Source: Deltaproteobacteria bacterium (lineage in GTDB: Bacteria; Myxococcota_A; UBA9042; PHBI01). From it: a stretch of DNA of 64,000 nucleotides. Shown here in pieces: positions 7,568 to 16,874 of this stretch. Where the stretch lies: assembly GCA_011526585.1 (NCBI GenBank), contig WYBB01000033.1:1-64000 (forward strand), given 5' to 3'. The first letter of the stretch is position 1, and each line of letters starts with the position of its first letter. The position numbers were made by a program, and so were the translations under genes. The notes beneath the pieces are model-generated. The model was not told the DNA's origin. It saw nothing but the letters and a program-made list of their open reading frames with translations, and did not search any database.

Positions 7568-8521
7568 ATGTGCGGTGATCTCCCTCCCCTTGCCCCGCGC
7601 GGCTCACGCGGCTCGGTCACCGCATGGCTGCTCGCGCTCATCGTGCTCGCTGGCGTCGCCTTCGCCGTCTGGTACTTCGCGCTCCGCAAGCCCGACGCCG
7701 ACTCGGCCGCGCTCGCCGCGCGCGTCATGCCGGCCGAGGTCGACGTGATCGGCGGCGCCGATCTCGCGCGCCTCGTCGCCGACCCCTCCGTGCGCGAGCA
7801 GCTCGGTCAGGCCGGCGTCGACCTCGCCCGGCTCGACGCCGAGCTGCAGCGCGCCGACGTCGCGCTCGCCGACCTGCGCGCGCTGGCCTTCGGCGCTCGC
7901 ATGGCCGACGACGCCGCGCGCCCGGCGCTGTCCGACGCGCTCGTCGCCGTGCACGCCGCCACCGACGCCAAGGCCGCCGTCGGCGCCTTCAAGGTCCTGC
8001 TCACCGCCCTGCCCGAGCCATTCGCCAGGCTCGCGCGCGATGGCCGCGTCGAGGCGCTCGACGGCGGCATCGTGCTCGCCGGCTCCGGCGAGCTCCTCGA
8101 CAAGGCCCTGGCCGTCGCGCGCGGCGCGGGCACCCCGCTCGGCGACAAGGCCGGCCTCGACGACGTGCGCGACGCCGTCGACGACGGCGCCATGGCCTGG
8201 GTCGCCTCGCCGCTGCCCGAGAGCGTCACCGCCAGGGTGCCCGCGATGGCCCGGGGCATGCTCGGCGCCATGCCCAGCCACGTCGCGTTCGCCGGCTCGC
8301 TCGGCGAGTCGACCGAGCTCCGCGCGGCCGTGCACATGCCCGGCGGCGACGGCGCCCAGATCGCCAAGAACCTCGAGATGGCGCTGCCGATCGCCAAGCG
8401 CTTCCTCCCCTCGGGGCTGACCCCGCTCATCGAGAAGCTGCAGCTCTCCGGGCGCGGACAGAACGTCATCGCCACGCTGATCCTCTCGCGCGCCGAGCTC
8501 TCGGAGCTCGTCCTACGCTGA
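7568..8521 (+). CDS. Membrane-anchored protein of unknown function
   Basis: A 317-residue protein, not recognised as a known family. Residues 1-17 are cytoplasmic, and a single hydrophobic segment (WLLALIVLAGVAFAVWYFAL, about residues 20-39) anchors it. The rest is a soluble, Ala/Leu/Asp-rich domain with several short repeats of the type DKALAVAR and ELLDKAL. It contains no Cys after the N-terminus and no catalytic motif that I can name. The overall layout, an anchor plus a large alpha/beta domain that scores its own residues as evenly charged, resembles DUF3352-type envelope proteins, but this is a weak impression. AGGAGCAG upstream serves as the Shine-Dalgarno. It is followed 25 bp later by the glutamate dehydrogenase gene, so the two may be co-transcribed. 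Confidence 0.65.
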   Translation: MCGDLPPLAPRGSRGSVTAWLLALIVLAGVAFAVWYFALRKPDADSAALAARVMPAEVDVIGGADLARLVADPSVREQLGQAGVDLARLDAELQRADVALADLRALAFGARMADDAARPALSDALVAVHAATDAKAAVGAFKVLLTALPEPFARLARDGRVEALDGGIVLAGSGELLDKALAVARGAGTPLGDKAGLDDVRDAVDDGAMAWVASPLPESVTARVPAMARGMLGAMPSHVAFAGSLGESTELRAAVHMPGGDGAQIAKNLEMALPIAKRFLPSGLTPLIEKLQLSGRGQNVIATLILSRAELSELVLR

Positions 8522-8546
8522 GCCCCACCGACCCAACGGGACCGAC

Positions 8547-11500
8547 ATGACGACCCACCTCGACCGCGCCGAGCTGGTCAGCCGCCTCCTCGCCGAGCTC
8601 GGCGCCTCCGGCGAAGACCCGCTCCGCGCCGCCTTCGCCAAGGCGCTCCTGCGCCGCGTAGACGATGACTACCTCGTGCGCCACCGCCTCACCACGCTGG
8701 GCGCGCAGATCGACGATTCGTTCCGCTGGTTCGGACCCGCCGTCGCGACCGGCGAGATCGTCGTGCGCGTCTTCCAGCCCGATCGGGAACGCCACGGCTA
8801 TGCCATCGAAGGCATCGTGGTCGAGACCGTCATGCCCGATCAGCCCTTCATCTACGACACCGTCAGGCTCACCCTCGAGCAGCTGCACCTGCGCGTGCTC
8901 AACAACCTGCGCGTCGTGATCCCCGTCACCTTCGAGGCGCAGCCCGACGGCCGCAAGCTCTGCGCCATCGGCGACCAGGGCGCCGGCGCCGAGAGCGTCG
9001 GCTACACCCGCTGGTACGTCTTCGCCGAGGGCGCCCCACCGCCCGCCGAGCTCGCCGCCGAGGTCACCGATCGCCTCGTCATGGCGCGCGCCATGGTCGC
9101 CGACTTCCACCGCATGTTGCGCGACGTGCGCGCCATCGCCAATGAGTTCGCCTACTTCGCTACCCTGCCCGGCGCGCCCAAGGCCGCCTGCGACGAGGTA
9201 CAGGACTTCCTGATCTGGCTCTGCGACGAGAACTTCGTCTTCATGGGCATCGAGGCGATCGCCGTCGACGCCCAGGGCAAGCTCCAACCCAACCCGGAGC
9301 GCGCGCTCGGGATCTCGCGCCATCCGCGCGCGCCCACCCTCGACGAGAGCGGCCTCGCCTTCATCGCCTCCGCCGAGGCGATCGCCTGGCCGCTGGCGCG
9401 CGTGCACAAGTCCGCCGTCGACAGCCTCATCCATCGCCGCGGCAAGGTCGACCAGATCATCGTGCGCACCTTCGGCACCGACGGCCGCCCGGCCGGCGGC
9501 ATCGTCGTGCACGGCATGTTCGCGCACAAGGGCCTGAGCCAACCCGGCGGCCAGATCCCCATCCTGCGCGAGAAGCTCGCGCGCATCATCGCCGCCGAGG
9601 GCACGCGCCGCGGCGACTACGATCACAAGTCGCTGCTCTCCGCCTTCAACGCGCTGCCGGTCGAGTTCCTCTTCGAGGCCGACGACGAGACCGTGCGCGA
9701 TCTCCTCGCCGAGACCCGCGCCGCCGACGATCGCCGCGAGTTCATGAGCCACATCGCCGCATCGCGCGACGGCCGCAGCGCCTACGTCTTCGTCGTCGTG
9801 CCCAAGGAGAACTACGCCGACGAGCTGCGCGCCCAGCTCCAGAGCATGCTGCAGGCCGAGCTGCGCGCCAACTACGCCGACCACCGCGTGCACTTCGGCA
9901 AGTACGGCTCGGTCGGGATCCACTTCTACCTCACCGCCGACCAGCCGATAACGCTGCTCGAGGGCGTGCACTCCGCCCCCGACCGCGTCGACTTCGCCGC
10001 GCTCGAAAAGAAGCTCGCCGAGCTCGGCACGCCCTGGACGCTCCTCTTGCGGCGCGCCCTGGAAGAGCGCTTCGGCGAGGACGCCGGCGCCGAGAAGCAC
10101 GCCCGCTTCGCCACCGCCTTCCCCGAGAGCTACTGCGACGAGAACCCGATCGATCTCACCGTCGGCGACATCGAGCGCCTCGAGGAGGTCATCGAGCACA
10201 AGCGCCTGTGCTTCTCGATCGTGCCGAGCAACGGCACCGAGGAGGACGCGCTCCTGCGCATCTACAGTCCGCGCGACCTCCTGCTCACCGAGGTGCTGCC
10301 GGTCGTCGACAACTTCGGCGTGGTCGTCGCCGAGCAGAACGCCTGGGACGTGCAGCCCGAGCACCCCGCCATGCGCCTGCAGATCAACAGCCTGCGCGTG
10401 CGCCGCGGCGACCCCGATCTCTACGATCAGAGAGAGGCGCTGTGCGAGGCGCTCTCGGCGGTCTTCGAGCGCCGCATGCGCTCCGACCGCATCAACCGTC
10501 TGCTCCTGCGCGCGCGCCTCGAGTGGCGCGAGGTCGAGGTCATCCGCAGCTACTTCTATTACAGCCGCCAGCTCGGCAGCACCGTCACGCCCGAGATCCT
10601 GCAGAAGGTGATGATCCACCACAGCGCGTTCTCGAGCACGCTCATCGAGCTCTTCCGCGTGCGCTTCGACCCCGACCTCGACACCTCCAAGGAGCCGCGC
10701 GCGGCGCGCGAGGAGCGCCTGGTCGCCCGCCTCGAGGCCTACCTCGACTCGGTCAAGAGCTTCGACGAGGACCGCATCCTCAGGACCTTCCTCGGGCTCG
10801 TGCTCGCCACCGTGCGCACCAACTTCTACCGCCAGCGCTCGGGCATGAACGGGCAGGTGGGCGACCACTACACGAGCTTCAAGCTCGACTGCGCGCGCGT
10901 GCCCGAGATGCCGCACCCGCGCCCGCTCTACGAGATCTGGGTGCACGGCACCCACGTCGAGGGCATCCACCTGCGCGGCGGCAAGGTCGCCCGCGGCGGC
11001 ATCCGCTGGTCCGATCGCCTCGACGACTTCCGCAGCGAGATCCTCGGCCTCATGGCCACCCAGATGTTGAAGAACACGGTGATCGTGCCGGTCGGCGCCA
11101 AGGGTGGTTTCGTGCTCAAGACCCCGCCCGAGGACTGGAGCGAGGCGCGCGCGCAGGCCGACCGCTTCTACGAGCTCTTCATCCGCGGCCTGCTCGACGT
11201 CACCGACAACCTCGTCGCCGGCGAGATCGTGCCCCCGCCCGCGGTCGTCTGCCACGACGAGCCCGATCCCTACCTCGTCGTCGCCGCCGACAAGGGCACC
11301 GCGCATCTGTCCGACACCGCCAATCGCCTCTCGGCCGAGTATCGCTTCTGGCTCGGCGACGCCTTCGCCTCGGGCGGCTCGATCGGCTACGATCACAAGG
11401 ACAAGGGCATCACCGCCAAGGGCGCCTGGGTCTCGGTGCGCCGGCACTTCCGCGAGCTCGGCCTCGACCCGGAGAAGGACCCGATCACCGTCGTCGGCAT

Positions 11501-13355
11501 CGGCGACATGTCGGGCGACGTCTTCGGCAACGGGCTCCTGCTCTCGCAGTCGCTCCGCCTCATCGGCGCCTTCGATCACCGCCACATCTTCCTCGACCCC
11601 AATCCGGGCGACCCGCTCGTCGCCTGGCAGGAGCGCAAACGCCTCTTCGACAAGAAGGGCTCCAAGTGGTCCGACTACGACCCCGAGCTGATCTCGGCGG
11701 GCGGCGGCGTCTTCGATCGCGGCGCCAAGTCGATCGCGCTCTGGCCCGACGTGCAGCGCCGCCTCGGCACGCAGCGCGCCGAGGTCTCGGGCGAGGAGCT
11801 GATCCGGCTCTTGCTGATGGCCGACGTGCAGCTGCTCTGGAACGGCGGCATCGGCACCTACGTCAAGGCCACGCTGGAGACGCACGCCGACGCCCGCGAC
11901 CCGGCCAACGATCGCGTGCGCGTCGACGCGAGCCAGCTGCGCTGCCGCGTCGTCGGCGAGGGCGGCAACCTCGGCTTCACGCAACGCGCGCGCAACGAGT
12001 TCGCCGAGCTCGGCGGCCTCATCAACGCCGACGCGATCGACAACTCGGGCGGCGTCGACCTCTCCGATCACGAGGTCAACCTCAAGACCCTGCTCGAGCT
12101 GGCGATCGAGGCCGGCCGTCTCCCGCGCGACGAGCGCAACGCCCTCATCGTCGAGGTCGGCGACGAGGTCTGCGAGCTCGTGCTCGAGGACAACTTCGGC
12201 CAGGCGCTCGCGCTCTCGCTCGACGTCGCGCGCTCGCGCCGCGACGTGTGGTGCTTCCAGCACGCGATGATGTGGCTGCGCGAGCGCCACCCGTTCTCGC
12301 GCTACGGCGAGCAGCTGCCCGCCAACCCCGACGTCATCAAGAAGCGCAAGGAGCAGGGCAAGGGCTTTTCCCGCCCCGAGCTCTCGAAGCTGCTCTCGTA
12401 CTCGAAGATGGTGCTCTTCAAGAGTCTGGTGAGCGACCCGCCGGGCGAGCGCGCCGAGCTCCTGCCGTTCCTGCGCGACTACTTCCCCAGGCAGGTCGTC
12501 GCGCGCTTCGGCGATCTGCTCGAGCGCCACTTCCTCTTCGCCGAGATCGCCGGCACGCTGATCACCAACCGCATCATCGACGCCGCCGGCGTGACGCTCT
12601 TGCCGGTCTTGTCGGTGATGACCGAGCGCGAGCCGTCCGAGCTCGCCGCGGCCTATCTCCTGGCCGAGGACCTCCTGCGCACGCGCGACCTGCGCGAGGC
12701 GCTGCGCGACGAAGACACGGTCACGGCCGAGGTCGCCTACGGCGGGCTCGTGCGCATCGAAGACGCGCTCTACAGCACGGCGCGCGCACTCGTCTGGACC
12801 ACGCCCGGCAAGCTCGGGCTCGGCGCGATGACCGCGCTCGACCCGGTGCGCGCCGTCGCCGACGCGACCGGCGAGGGGCTCGCCCCGCTCCTGCCCGAGC
12901 GCATCCGGCGTCTCATGCGCGACGACGCCAAAGGCCTCGAGGCGGCCGGCCTCGGCAGCGAGATCGCGCGCCGCCTGGTGCGCCTGGGCTGGAGCGCGCA
13001 CGCCCCCTGGATCGCCCGGCTCGCCCACGAGACCGGCGCCAGCGAGCGCACCGCCGCCACGGCCTACTTCACCGCCGGCTTCGGCGCGGGCGCGCTCGAT
13101 CTCGCGCAGGCCGCCGAGCGGCAGGACTGGCCGGACCGCTGGGACTTCGTCGCGATCGGCCCGATCCTGCGCGGGCTCTTCGAGGTCACCAGCGCCCTCG
13201 CGCACAAGGTCCTCGCGCACGGCGATCAGGTCCTCGAGCACCCGCAGATCCGCGCGTTCGTGCCCCAGGTCGAAGACGCGCTGCGCCAGCGGATCCCTGT
13301 CTCCGCCTTGATCGTGCTCTCCGAGCGCTTGCGCCAGCGCGCCGCGGCCCTCTGA
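8547..13355 (+). CDS. gdhB: NAD-specific glutamate dehydrogenase, large 180-kDa type
   Basis: A 1602-residue enzyme, the usual length for the 180-kDa NAD-GDH class (PF05088; Pseudomonas GdhB and Streptomyces Gdh). It catalyses the NAD-dependent oxidative deamination of glutamate to 2-oxoglutarate and ammonia in the cytoplasm. The long N-terminal region carries ACT-like regulatory modules. The catalytic part begins near residue 780. GGKVARGGIRWSDR is the substrate loop, VPVGAKGGF (about 846-854) carries the catalytic Lys, VVGIGDMSGDVFGNG (about 982-996) is the NAD-binding region, and VVGEGGNLGFTQ (about 1133-1144) is the conserved helix start. No truncation is seen. The high GC and strong codon bias make a long antisense frame, which I reject as a gene. 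Confidence 0.95.
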   Translation: MTTHLDRAELVSRLLAELGASGEDPLRAAFAKALLRRVDDDYLVRHRLTTLGAQIDDSFRWFGPAVATGEIVVRVFQPDRERHGYAIEGIVVETVMPDQPFIYDTVRLTLEQLHLRVLNNLRVVIPVTFEAQPDGRKLCAIGDQGAGAESVGYTRWYVFAEGAPPPAELAAEVTDRLVMARAMVADFHRMLRDVRAIANEFAYFATLPGAPKAACDEVQDFLIWLCDENFVFMGIEAIAVDAQGKLQPNPERALGISRHPRAPTLDESGLAFIASAEAIAWPLARVHKSAVDSLIHRRGKVDQIIVRTFGTDGRPAGGIVVHGMFAHKGLSQPGGQIPILREKLARIIAAEGTRRGDYDHKSLLSAFNALPVEFLFEADDETVRDLLAETRAADDRREFMSHIAASRDGRSAYVFVVVPKENYADELRAQLQSMLQAELRANYADHRVHFGKYGSVGIHFYLTADQPITLLEGVHSAPDRVDFAALEKKLAELGTPWTLLLRRALEERFGEDAGAEKHARFATAFPESYCDENPIDLTVGDIERLEEVIEHKRLCFSIVPSNGTEEDALLRIYSPRDLLLTEVLPVVDNFGVVVAEQNAWDVQPEHPAMRLQINSLRVRRGDPDLYDQREALCEALSAVFERRMRSDRINRLLLRARLEWREVEVIRSYFYYSRQLGSTVTPEILQKVMIHHSAFSSTLIELFRVRFDPDLDTSKEPRAAREERLVARLEAYLDSVKSFDEDRILRTFLGLVLATVRTNFYRQRSGMNGQVGDHYTSFKLDCARVPEMPHPRPLYEIWVHGTHVEGIHLRGGKVARGGIRWSDRLDDFRSEILGLMATQMLKNTVIVPVGAKGGFVLKTPPEDWSEARAQADRFYELFIRGLLDVTDNLVAGEIVPPPAVVCHDEPDPYLVVAADKGTAHLSDTANRLSAEYRFWLGDAFASGGSIGYDHKDKGITAKGAWVSVRRHFRELGLDPEKDPITVVGIGDMSGDVFGNGLLLSQSLRLIGAFDHRHIFLDPNPGDPLVAWQERKRLFDKKGSKWSDYDPELISAGGGVFDRGAKSIALWPDVQRRLGTQRAEVSGEELIRLLLMADVQLLWNGGIGTYVKATLETHADARDPANDRVRVDASQLRCRVVGEGGNLGFTQRARNEFAELGGLINADAIDNSGGVDLSDHEVNLKTLLELAIEAGRLPRDERNALIVEVGDEVCELVLEDNFGQALALSLDVARSRRDVWCFQHAMMWLRERHPFSRYGEQLPANPDVIKKRKEQGKGFSRPELSKLLSYSKMVLFKSLVSDPPGERAELLPFLRDYFPRQVVARFGDLLERHFLFAEIAGTLITNRIIDAAGVTLLPVLSVMTEREPSELAAAYLLAEDLLRTRDLREALRDEDTVTAEVAYGGLVRIEDALYSTARALVWTTPGKLGLGAMTALDPVRAVADATGEGLAPLLPERIRRLMRDDAKGLEAAGLGSEIARRLVRLGWSAHAPWIARLAHETGASERTAATAYFTAGFGAGALDLAQAAERQDWPDRWDFVAIGPILRGLFEVTSALAHKVLAHGDQVLEHPQIRAFVPQVEDALRQRIPVSALIVLSERLRQRAAAL

Positions 13356-13445
13356 GCACCGTTCGTTGTCACGGAACCTGCTTGTCTCGTGGGGGGCGAG
13401 TGGCTAGAGTCCCGCGCCTGAATGGGCACAACCCCGGAGGCCCCC

Positions 13446-15359
13446 ATGCGCCATGCTCTCCTCCTCGTCGTCGCCGCCGTCGGCCTCGCCGGCCCCGCCG
13501 GCCCCATCATGGGCTGCGGTGACAAGCTCGGACAGGGCACCTTCCCGCAGATCGTCGTCGAGGTGGACAGCCAGTCGGTCCAGAACGACGGCGCCACCTT
13601 CTTCGGCCAGGCGCTGCAGCAGGTCGTCGCCAAGACGGTCACCGTCTCCAACGGCGGCACGCGCGCGCTGCGCATCGACGGCATCGACTGGGACGTCGGC
13701 GAGGGCGGCGCGCGCCTGAAGAACCAGTACGTCGAGATCGACTGGCGCGGCTCGATCGACGCCGGCTCGTTCCCGTACGAGGTCGCGACCGACAACCGCA
13801 ACGCCCTGAGCTTCGCCATCGAGTACACGCCGCCGCTCGGCAAGCCGCTCGACGACTTCACCGAGTCGGTCCTGCTCATCCGCTCCAACGCCCTCGACGA
13901 CCTCGGCCGCGAGCGCGTCACCGAGTTCCGCGTGCGCTTCACCATGCGCCAGGACGTCGCCATCCCGCGCGTCACGCCGAGCAGCTACAACTTCCAGAAC
14001 GCGACCCTCGCCAAGGGCGAGACGCAGGAGTTCTTCATCTACAACGACGCCGACCTCGCGACGGCGCCGTTTTCGATCACCAACGTCTACCTCGAGACGC
14101 CGTCCAACGAGTTCACGCTCTCGGACACGCCCGCCAGCGGCACGATCGTGCTCGCGCCCGGCGACCCGGGCTATCGCGACGAGGAATTCAAGGTGACCTA
14201 CCAGCCCAAGGACGACATCCCCGACTCCAACGCGATCATCATCCAGACCGACGTCGGAGCGGGCGGCACGCTGCGGGTGCCGCTCTCGACCGGCACCACG
14301 CGCGGCGAGTTCAGCCTCTCGTACTCGCACGTCGACGAGATGGACTTCACCAACGTGACCTCGAAGGAGACGCGCTCGGTGCAGATCACCTGCGACGGGC
14401 CGGGGCCGATGACGATCAAGGCGCCGGCCATCACGCCGGACGAGGCGCGCCAGGACTTCAAAGTGACCGCCTGGATCCCGGCCTCCAGCGCGGGCGCGAG
14501 CGACACCGAGGTCACGAGCTGGCCGCGCGGCTTGAACGTCGGGCGCGCGATCCGCTTCGACGTCGAGTACTCGCCGGCGACCGACGGCACGGACACCGCC
14601 AACGGCACCCTGATCATCGAGTACGAGAACCCCGACAGCGGCGAGATCAGGGTGCCGCTGCTCTCGGGCGATCCGAAGTCGAAGATCGCGCTCGCGCCCG
14701 CGACCGACCTCGTCTCGGTGACCGGCAGCGTCACCGCGGGCGAGACCGGCACGCGCACCGTCGTCGTCTACAACGACGGCAACGGGCCCCTGCAGGTCAA
14801 GGGCGCGCGCGTGCACGCGGACTTCGACCTGCCGGCCGTGGTGTGGAGCCTCGGCGCGAGCTTCGCGCCGTTCACCGTCGAGCCGGGCGGGCTCGAGCTC
14901 ATCGAGGTCGACTACGATCTCGGCCAGATCACCGAAAACGACGGGCGGCAGGTCGAGTACCTCGCGATCACCTACTTCGACGACTTCACCCAGCAGGATC
15001 AGGACAAGCTCATCGGCCTCTCGGCCGAGGAGAGCCAGGGCAAGGCCAACCCCGTGGCGAGCCTCGGCGCGCCGGGCGACTACGCCGGCGCGGTCGCGGG
15101 CGCGGGCTTCGATCTGATCGGCGCGGGCTCGACGGCGGCGGCGGGCGTGATCGAGTCCAACGCCTACATCTACTACCTCGTCGACAAGCCCGCGGGCTCG
15201 GTGGCCAGGCTCAACGCCCAGGCGGGCGCGAGCGTGCGCTTCACGCCGGATGTCGCCGGGCGCTACGGCTTCGAGCTGGTCGTCTACGCAAGGGACGGCA
15301 ACCTCTACCTCTACAGCGAGCCGGCGAGCCTGACCCTGGACATCGGGGCCGCGCCCTGA
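13446..15359 (+). CDS. Lipoprotein with ASH/Ig-like repeats
   Basis: A 637-residue predicted lipoprotein. The signal peptide MRHALLLVVAAVGLAG ends at a lipobox-like IMGC. The body is a chain of beta-sandwich repeats of the ASH / choice-of-anchor type. Recurrent openings are TVSNGGTRALRIDGI, FIYNDADLATAPFSITNV, VQITCDGPGPMTIKAP and VVVYNDGNGPLQVKGARV. The last 100 residues form a PKD-like sandwich. Expected location is the outer membrane or cell surface, with a structural or adhesive role. The ATG at 13446 is preferred over 13422 because it places the basic n-region directly before the hydrophobic core. The stop overlaps the rnhA start by one base (TGATG), which suggests coupling to an unrelated enzyme. 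Confidence 0.75.
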   Translation: MRHALLLVVAAVGLAGPAGPIMGCGDKLGQGTFPQIVVEVDSQSVQNDGATFFGQALQQVVAKTVTVSNGGTRALRIDGIDWDVGEGGARLKNQYVEIDWRGSIDAGSFPYEVATDNRNALSFAIEYTPPLGKPLDDFTESVLLIRSNALDDLGRERVTEFRVRFTMRQDVAIPRVTPSSYNFQNATLAKGETQEFFIYNDADLATAPFSITNVYLETPSNEFTLSDTPASGTIVLAPGDPGYRDEEFKVTYQPKDDIPDSNAIIIQTDVGAGGTLRVPLSTGTTRGEFSLSYSHVDEMDFTNVTSKETRSVQITCDGPGPMTIKAPAITPDEARQDFKVTAWIPASSAGASDTEVTSWPRGLNVGRAIRFDVEYSPATDGTDTANGTLIIEYENPDSGEIRVPLLSGDPKSKIALAPATDLVSVTGSVTAGETGTRTVVVYNDGNGPLQVKGARVHADFDLPAVVWSLGASFAPFTVEPGGLELIEVDYDLGQITENDGRQVEYLAITYFDDFTQQDQDKLIGLSAEESQGKANPVASLGAPGDYAGAVAGAGFDLIGAGSTAAAGVIESNAYIYYLVDKPAGSVARLNAQAGASVRFTPDVAGRYGFELVVYARDGNLYLYSEPASLTLDIGAAP

Positions 15360-16078
15360 TGGCAGACGACGGGGTGAGCTGGGTCGCGGTGCGCTTCCGC
15401 GGGCAGGAGGTCGAGGCGCGCTGCGGCGCGGACGGCGCGCTGCTCGCCGGCCCGGGGGGCTTCGTCGAGTTCCGCTACAAGCCCGACGGCAAGAGCTACA
15501 AGTCGCGCCCGGAGAGCTTCGAGCGCGTGGCCGGCGCCGCGCCCAAGCGCGAGGCCGGCGCCCGGGCGTCCACTCCCGCGGCGGCGAAGAAGAAGGCGGC
15601 GACGGGGCGCTCGCGCGTGACCGGCAAGGGCGGCGTGGTCGATCTCGCCGGCCGGCGCGGTCCCGAGGTCGCGGTGCAGCTCTGGACCGACGGGGCCTGC
15701 TCGGGCAACCCGGGCCCGGCCGGGCTCGGCGTCTACTACGAGTACGGGGACGAGCGGCGCGAGCTCTCCGAGTACCTCGGGGTGGCGACGAACAACATCG
15801 CCGAGCTGAGCGCCATCCTGCGCGGGCTCGAGCTGGTCGGCGAGCCGTCGACGCCGGTCGACGTGATGACCGACAGCGAGTACTGCATCGGGCTCCTCGG
15901 CCTCGGCTGGAAGGCCAAGGCCAACCAGGAGCTGGTGCACGCGCTGCGTGAGCGCTACGACCGCTTTACCGATCTTCAGCTCGTCAAGGTCAAGGGCCAC
16001 GCCGGCGTGCCGGGCAACGAGCGCGCCGACGCGCTCGCGCGCGAGGCGATCGAGACGCGGCGCACGCGCGCGGGATGA
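15359..16078 (+). CDS. rnhA: Ribonuclease HI with an extra N-terminal domain
   Basis: A 239-residue protein. Residues about 105-236 form an RNase HI domain with the full catalytic set: D111 (DGACSGNPGPAG), E149 (NNIAEL), D172 (TDSEYC), H214 (KGHAGVPGN) and D224. It cleaves the RNA strand of RNA-DNA hybrids. Residues 1-60 form a separate small beta-rich domain (VSWVAVRFRGQEVEARCGAD), not the usual HBD (RnhA/cauliflower mosaic) domain as far as I can judge. A Lys/Ala-rich linker (residues 60-100) joins the two parts. The extra domain could bind nucleic acid. The gene overlaps the upstream lipoprotein stop and lies 118 bp before lexA, which has its own LexA boxes. Confidence 0.9.
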   Translation: MADDGVSWVAVRFRGQEVEARCGADGALLAGPGGFVEFRYKPDGKSYKSRPESFERVAGAAPKREAGARASTPAAAKKKAATGRSRVTGKGGVVDLAGRRGPEVAVQLWTDGACSGNPGPAGLGVYYEYGDERRELSEYLGVATNNIAELSAILRGLELVGEPSTPVDVMTDSEYCIGLLGLGWKAKANQELVHALRERYDRFTDLQLVKVKGHAGVPGNERADALAREAIETRRTRAG

Positions 16079-16120
16079 ACGGGGCCTGTCACGGCGCACC
16101 GGGGCGAACGCACCCACGAC

Positions 16121-16185
16121 CTGAACAAAGTTGACGTCCGCACGATTGTTCAGTATCCGTAGCGAGGATCTGAACACATCGTCAG
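16121..16185 (+). promoter_or_regulatory. lexA promoter with three LexA-box half-sites
   Basis: CTGAAC occurs at 16121 and 16170, and GTTCAG at 16148. The best site, CTGAACACATCGTCAG (16170-16185), matches 14 of 16 positions of the Myxococcus-type LexA box CTRHAMRYBYGTTCAG read on the other strand. TTGACG (16131-16136), a 17-bp spacer and TATCCG (16154-16159) form a plausible sigma-70 promoter with a weak -10. The box at 16138-16153 fills the spacer. This layout indicates LexA autorepression. Confidence 0.7.
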
Positions 16186-16196
16186 GAGGTCCACGC

Positions 16197-16874
16197 ATGC
16201 CCGGCCGCGACAAGCTCACCGATCGCCAACAGCAGGTGCTCGACTTCATCCAGGCGAAGATCCAGCGCGACGGCTACCCGCCGACGATCCGCGAGATCGG
16301 CGATCAGCTCGGGATCCGCTCGACCAACGGGGTCAACGACCACCTCAAGGCGCTCTCGAAGAAGGGCTACCTGCAGCGCACCGAAGCCAAGAGCCGTGCG
16401 TGCGTGCCGACGGCGGCCGGGCCCCAGGCCGGGCGCGCGGCGTTCTCGGGCGACGTCGTGCCCGTCGACGAGCTCGACGACATGATCGACGTGCCGGTCC
16501 TCGGCAAGATCGCCGCCGGTCAGCCGATCATGGCGATCGAGAGGCACGAGGACTCGGTGCGCATCGACCGCGTCTTCCTCGGCAAGAACCGCGACGTCTT
16601 CGGCCTGCGCGTCGTCGGCGAGTCGATGATCGAGGACGGGATCCACGACGGCGACTTCATCTTCGTGCGCAAGCAGCGCACGGCACCGCGCGGCGCGATC
16701 GTCGTCGCGCTCATCGATGACGAGGCCACGGTCAAGCGCTTCTATCCCGAGGGCGACCGCATCCGCTTCCAGCCCTCGAACAGCAGCATGCAGCCGATCT
16801 ACGTGCTCGCCTCCGAGTTCCGCGACACGCAGATATTGGGCGTCGTCGTCGGCGTCTACCGCCGCATGGAGTAG
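16197..16874 (+). CDS. lexA: LexA repressor
   Basis: A 225-residue SOS repressor and self-cleaving serine protease. The winged helix-turn-helix occupies residues 6-68 ([12 protein letters not shown] and [13 protein letters not shown]). The self-cleavage bond is Ala107-Gly108 in KIAAGQP. The catalytic dyad is Ser143 (VGESMIEDG) and Lys180 (ATVKRFY). The ATG at 16197 is chosen because it follows a perfect AGGAGGT at 16184-16190. The upstream region carries Myxococcus-type LexA boxes, so the gene is probably autoregulated and induced by RecA-coated single-stranded DNA. The stop codon TAG is part of the outer stem of the repeat element that begins at 16871. Confidence 0.96.
   Translation: MPGRDKLTDRQQQVLDFIQAKIQRDGYPPTIREIGDQLGIRSTNGVNDHLKALSKKGYLQRTEAKSRACVPTAAGPQAGRAAFSGDVVPVDELDDMIDVPVLGKIAAGQPIMAIERHEDSVRIDRVFLGKNRDVFGLRVVGESMIEDGIHDGDFIFVRKQRTAPRGAIVVALIDDEATVKRFYPEGDRIRFQPSNSSMQPIYVLASEFRDTQILGVVVGVYRRME

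Noticed and set aside
8466..13241. A 1591-codon open frame antisense to the glutamate dehydrogenase gene
   Set aside because: It mirrors the codon bias of the sense gene (high GC third positions), has low-complexity Glu/Arg/Ala/Leu composition and no recognisable domain. Long antisense frames are expected at this GC.
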